A program made the position numbers and the translations under genes. The notes under the pieces are model-generated. The model worked only from the letters and a program-made list of their open reading frames with translations, was not told the origin of the DNA and searched no databases. From Hygrophila difformis (taxonomy: Eukaryota > Streptophyta > Magnoliopsida > Lamiales > Acanthaceae), in the NCBI GenBank assembly GCA_030278955.1, contig JAOANR010000004.1:13876428-13940427 (forward strand): DNA of 64,000 nt. Direction: 5' to 3'. Shown here piece by piece: positions 59,989 to 64,000 of the stretch. Within the stretch, counting starts at the first letter, position 1. Each line of letters opens with the position of its first letter.

Positions 59989-61051
59989 ATATATATAGTA
60001 TAAAATAATGTGAGAAATCACAGCACCAAAACAAATCATTGTAACATCGGCAAAAGGAGTGCCCACCATCAATTCCAAATAGAGCCTTCGCCAACGGTGA
60101 ACTCATAGCAGAGCGTGCATTAGGAAAGTCAGCACTTCCTGCCTCCATGACTGGCTTCCCAGGATGGAACATGAGAGAAGCAGGATTGGGAGTTGCCTGT
60201 GTTTGGATAAATAAGCTTCTCCTCTGCCCTGTCCATAACAAAAGTTAGCAAGCTGAAATAAAATTAAATCCTTAGTAATATAGCAATACGACCAATTACA
60301 TCTACTATACACCAAAACCACACAATGCAAATAATTATGTGGCTATGCAATAAATAGAACAGATTTTCCCTTTGGGATCACTCAAAAATGATGTTTGAGC
60401 GCACTAATTCATTATAAATATTTATATTATAGAATGATTTTCACTCCAACATATATACATAGAAGCAGATACAATCACAACGAACTAAACTTTTACAGTC
60501 CGTAGCTTCTGTTATTGCCTTATTACAACAAGTTGCTGCTCACAAAACCAGTTCATTTAATGACGCGTAAAACATGTTTAATCTAAAGATATAATCCATA
60601 TCCCCGAAAAATGAAATCTTTACACTGTATCGAACCCAAATTATTAAGTGAGTAGGACAATATTTAATTCAAAGCTACTTCCCGGAAATATTAACATAAA
60701 CAAATTTTTTCTAAGACGAGAGAGCAAATAAACATGTAGTACATAGCAACAAAAGCCCAAGGAATCACAATTCCCTAACGTTAAAATACGAAAAGATCGA
60801 AATAAATCAACCAATGAGAAAAATTGGAGGCTATTACGAATACCTCTATTATGATTCAACAGGGGCACGCGGAAAGCAGATTTGAAGGGTATTGAATTGT
60901 TGAGGGCATTGGAAGAAGAGAAAAGGAAACGGGTAGAAACATAAAGTTTCCGAGCGGAGGCGGGTGAATCAAATGACTTGCGAAGTAATCCGCCGCTATT
61001 GGAGCCCAAGAGAAGTGCCCGATGCATCAATCTACCCAATTTTCTCATCAT
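58152..61051 (-). CDS. NFU4: NifU-like Fe-S cluster scaffold protein, mitochondrial (NFU4/5 type)
   Basis: Three exons, 60844-61051, 60067-60228 and 58152-58615, join in phase to give 277 aa, close to the ~280 aa of plant NFU4/NFU5. Donors (AGAG/GTATTC, GATG/GTGGGC) and acceptors (GGACAG, CACAG) are canonical. Residues 1-70 are Arg/Ser-rich and lack acidic residues at the start, as in a mitochondrial presequence. Residues ~74-160 form the Nfu N-terminal domain ([49 protein letters not shown]). Residues ~185-255 form the NifU C-terminal domain with the cluster-binding CxxC at Cys230/Cys233 ([20 protein letters not shown]). These proteins deliver [4Fe-4S] clusters to mitochondrial enzymes. The second ATG-rich start (61051) was chosen. 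It is the only intact host gene here. NFU4 and NFU5 cannot be told apart by eye. Confidence 0.93.
58616..60066 (-). other. Intron 2 of the NFU4-like gene
   Basis: 1451 bp, GT-AG, AT-rich. It contains a (TA)n tract at 59946-59998. ORFs inside (for example 59225-59608) show no coding character. Confidence 0.85.
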
Positions 61052-61274
61052 CAACGAATCTTGGCCTCTTGGGCGTTTCTTTGAATCACTTCTTCCCTAT
61101 CGGTATGCAACGCTTTGTACGAGGATGAAGGGAGCTGTGGAAGAACCTTGTATACTTTACTCCCTTTTGCCGTTTTAAAGGGTTTTGTACTTTGTACTTC
61201 ACATCATCTTAATCTTTCTCGATTTTAAAATTACTAAAGATGTGGATCCCATCCATCTTAATAGTAGAATATTA

Positions 61275-61506
61275 CTCCCTCCGTCCCACTGTTCATTGTT
61301 TAACTTTGACCCAATATTATTGCAAGTAAATATTTGAAAAAAATAATCGAGTTAGGTCTTGTTAGATTCGTCTAATCGTGTAGTTTTAAAATATATATTT
61401 CACATAATTTTTGCTTATATATATATTTTGAGATATGATCGATTTAAAAAGTGTATTGAATTGTGTGCAGAAATCAAACAAGACATCTTAAATGGGACGG
61501 AGGGAG
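61275..61506. mobile_element. Stowaway MITE (Tc1/mariner type)
   Basis: CTCCCTCCGTCCC at the left and its exact inverse GGGACGGAGGGAG at the right, 232 bp apart, flanked by TA on both sides (61273-61274, 61507-61508). AT-rich and non-coding. It lies about 220 bp upstream of the NFU4-like start codon. Confidence 0.95.
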
Positions 61507-61944
61507 TATAATCTTATAGTCATGCTCCTTTAAACGCTTGTACGATCTTAGATCATACATCCTTAAATGCATAAAATTTTTATAGGATTTAAGGATGTGG
61601 GATCAATGTAACTTTTTTTGTTAAATTTTAAACTTAATAACTTATACTCTTTATGTTTGACGTATAAAAAAAAATATAATATGCATGTATGTGGAAATAT
61701 TTTATGTTTAATTGTGATGTTTTTGTATTGTATTGTACTAATTAACTTGCAATATTCATAAACACACGAATTAATTCTTATACTTATTAGTATGCATAAT
61801 TGAGTTCACCTATTTTTGCAATTTCATAAGATTTTAGGATCCCGATTCGATCATACGATACCGATTTTGCAAAGAGAAAAACGTTCCCATGTAGGATCTC
61901 GACCTTAACAACCTTGCTTCACATTCAATTTGTTGTGGAACTAA

Positions 61945-62180
61945 TATATACTCCGTTTTTTCTTTATAAATTTAACATTTGGAAATTTAGTACTATTCAA
62001 TTTCACTTAAAGTTTTATCATAGTTATACGAGTTAAAATATAGTAAAGTGGGATCTTGTTAGATTCGTCTTATCGGGTAGTTTTTAAATATCAAACTTTT
62101 AGATTTTTTACTTGTATCGAATTTGAGTTATTAATGATAAATTATACATTTAACTACGTGCTATATGGTCCTGTTCAATA
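61945..62180. mobile_element. Decayed Stowaway-like relic
   Basis: Begins TATACTCCGTTTTTTC and contains TCTTGTTAGATTCGTCT and GGTAGTTTT, as in the intact MITE at 61275-61506, in the same order. The right terminus is not recognisable. The rest of 61507-62223 is AT-rich with no gene. Confidence 0.55.
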
Positions 62181-62223
62181 ACGTGTTATTAATATATATT
62201 TATATTATATAAAGTAATAATAA

Positions 62224-63120
62224 GGCCTTCTCCAGTGGAAATACCTTCACTCCAAGTATTTAGGTGCCACATCAGCGCCACCTCAAAAGTTAAATACCTC
62301 TACCTATAACACCCAACTCTTCCCCCAACAATAATACCCAAAAAGTAGGTATTTAGGGGACCCACTTAGTATTTATTATGCCATTCATATTTTAATTTAT
62401 CAATTATAAAAAATAATTTAATTTTAAATAAATAATAAACAATTAATATTTTTTAATTATTTTAATTATTTAACATTTTAAATTATTTTGAATAAATAAC
62501 TCCAAATAATATTTTAAAATATTTATATTACATAAAACATGAAAAATACAAATTCAAGCCAAACATAATAGAGAAAAAAAATATGAATGCAACGAGAAAT
62601 AGTTCGCAAAGGCTAATTAATACATAACTAATTATTTCTGGATTGGGGCCCAAAGATGTTCAATTAAATCATGTCTAAGTTGGAGATGTTTCTGCTTATC
62701 TCGTAGTTGAACACCTCTCCTAACGTAGTCACTGAACGTTCCAATTGGAGGTATTCTTTGTGGAGGCGGAGTTGAATAATTGGGATCATCTGACCAATCT
62801 TTGGCTTCATTTCCTTCATCTTCAATGATCATGTATGCAATATAATGCAAGTTAACATTATATCCTTTCATATTATTCTTGTACCAAAAACGACTTGGAC
62901 CTTTAATCATTTCCTAACGAGCTTAAAGCACTGCAAATGCCCGTTCGACATCTTTTCTAGCAGCCTCTTGCATTTCCTTGAAATGCTTCCTCTTTGGATC
63001 CTGAAGACATTGAAAGCTTTCTACAAAAGTGGCATGGCAGCCAAATCAACCGCCATAATACCCGATGGATCATGCTCCAGGACCGATCCAAAAGATTCAT
63101 AGATCGGATTGCCAGTCTTC
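62224..63120 (-). pseudogene. PIF/Harbinger transposase remnant
   Basis: The minus strand holds the C-terminal part of a plant PIF/Harbinger DDE transposase: CLQDPKRKHFKEMQEAARKD, VERAFAVL, stop, then KGPSRFWYKNNMKGYN, HYIAYMIIEDEGNE and HLQLRHDLIEHLW. Stops and frame changes near 62925 and 63050 show decay; the N-terminal half is absent. To the left, GGCCTTCTCCAGTGG at 62224, preceded by TAA, looks like a Harbinger-type TIR with its 3-bp target. No matching right end was found, so the element is probably truncated around 63120-63250. Confidence 0.7.
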
Positions 63121-63258
63121 TCAGAACTGCGGACAAGCCGATATTAACAGAGAAGAAGGAAACAACCTGAAGGCATTAATTCTAATCCAACTCGAGGAAA
63201 TTGGGGATCGCCCATACATGTCGTGCATGGGCTCTCCAATTCTACACTGAAGAAGCCC

Positions 63259-63405
63259 AGCAGTCGCCGGAAAACTGGCCGGAACAACCGCCGGAAGTTC
63301 GCCGGAAGTTGATCGGGCTCGCCGGAATTTGGTCGAAACATGGCCGGAGATTGGTCGGCGCCGCCGCTGTCGCCGGACGGAGACTAGTCAACGGCCGGAG
63401 GTGTT
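63259..63405. repeat. GCCGGA-word cluster
   Basis: About nine copies of GCCGGA(A) in 150 bp (for example CGCCGGAAGTTCGCCGGAAG) between the PIF remnant and the ACGTCGC array. No ORF of note. Confidence 0.8.
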
Positions 63406-63487
63406 GAACTGTCATTTTGTAGAATTTTGATTAATTAAGGCATGTAATAATTTAAACAACACTGGTGGGACCCGCATAAACTTGAGT

Positions 63488-63833
63488 TTCCAGAGTTACG
63501 TTGCGATCCTCAGGTTTACGTCGCAATCCTCCTTTAGCAACGTAACCCTCCCTTTGCGACGTAAGAGCAACATACTGAAGGAGCCGAGGTTTACGTCGCA
63601 ATCCCCAGCTACGTCGTGAACCCCCGATTGCGACGTACAAGCAGAAGAGCAGAAGAGCCAGCTACGTCGCGATCCTCCATTGACATCGTAATATAGGATT
63701 GCGACGTACCCAAGAAGGAAGCCCTACGTCGCAATACCCTAGCTACGTCGCGACCCTTATGTCGCAACCCTACCTTTGCGACGTAAGTACGTCGCAATAT
63801 GTTGCGACGTCACCTCAGGATTGCAACGTCACA
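63488..63833. repeat. ACGTCGCAA word array
   Basis: About 17 copies of ACGTCGCAA or its inverse TTGCGACGT (some one base off) in 345 bp, in both orientations, often followed by CCTC/CCC. The last is about 85 bp before the TATA-like box at 63915. This is probably the U3 of another LTR that runs off the window; no gene is seen in 63406-64000. Confidence 0.85.
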
Positions 63834-63914
63834 AACACCTGGACACCATTTTGTGTATTTTTGCTCGTTTTTCTTGTATTTTTACATTCCAGTTTTACCC
63901 TTGTAATGTGAGGT

Positions 63915-63921
63915 CTATATA
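63915..63921 (+). promoter_or_regulatory. TATA-like box after the word array
   Basis: TATATAT in GGTCTATATATGTGGGC, then AACATTGTTATCC and a T/A-rich segment resembling an LTR R-U5. Promoter role inferred from position only. Confidence 0.4.
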
Positions 63922-64000
63922 TGTGGGCTCCCAAACATTGTTATCCATCTTTTGTTGAAATTAAATTGAGAACACTTCTATTATTATTATTTGCAAAAGA

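Overview
The window is plant nuclear DNA, most likely from a eudicot; the species cannot be told from the sequence. The evidence is one ordinary intron-containing nuclear gene (NFU4-type mitochondrial Fe-S scaffold protein, three exons, minus strand, 58152-61051), GT-AG introns throughout, a CTCCCTCCGTCCC Stowaway MITE, and plant-specific transposon families. Almost everything else is transposable elements, many nested in one another. There are no bacterial operons, CRISPR arrays or rRNA/tRNA genes.

Left part (1-14930): a Mutator-like element (MULE) of about 14.9 kb, 47-14920, bounded by degenerate terminal inverted repeats and a perfect 10-bp target-site duplication (TTTGATAAAT). It carries a broken Ulp1/C48 protease-like gene (+), a small GRF-like zinc-finger protein with a C-terminal membrane segment (-), and a broken MuDR/MULE/SWIM transposase gene (-). 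Between the last two lies an LTR-like insert (about 6251-10400). It has dense AATTCGAATT palindromes around a TATA box, then several sequences resembling a tRNA-Asp primer-binding site.

Middle (16210-49731): a Russian-doll nest. An old, decayed Ty1/copia element has its 5' LTR split by two independent insertions. The first is a non-autonomous chromovirus-like LTR element (16238-32227, TSD ACATG). That element is itself interrupted by a second chromovirus-like element in the opposite orientation (19037-28719, TSD ATGAT). The other insertion is an Athila/Tat-like Ty3/gypsy element on the minus strand (32299-44523, TSD CATTT) with gag, protease, RT, RNase H and integrase. The inner chromovirus-like element has lost nearly all of pol. 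It keeps a chromodomain remnant, a coiled-coil ORF near the gag position, and an antisense gene with its own 5'-UTR intron. A homologue of that gene, also preceded by an intron of about 0.6 kb, lies downstream of pol in the Athila-like element.

Right part (49732-64000): a foldback element, a nearly full-length L1-type LINE with RNase H (51211 to about 56910, minus), the NFU4 gene, a Stowaway MITE and a decayed relative, a PIF/Harbinger remnant, and at the edge a promoter-like region packed with ACGTCGCAA words ahead of a TATA box.

The most interesting signals are: (1) the intron-bearing gene shared by two unrelated retroelements, antisense in one of them; (2) a 20-bp GC-rich palindromic module recurring in LTRs of different families and in that gene's promoter; (3) an array of seven hairpins with an invariant loop and covarying stems in the inner element's LTRs; and (4) a recurring pattern of family-specific short-word arrays just upstream of LTR TATA boxes. 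All frames and splice sites were read by eye, without homology searches.
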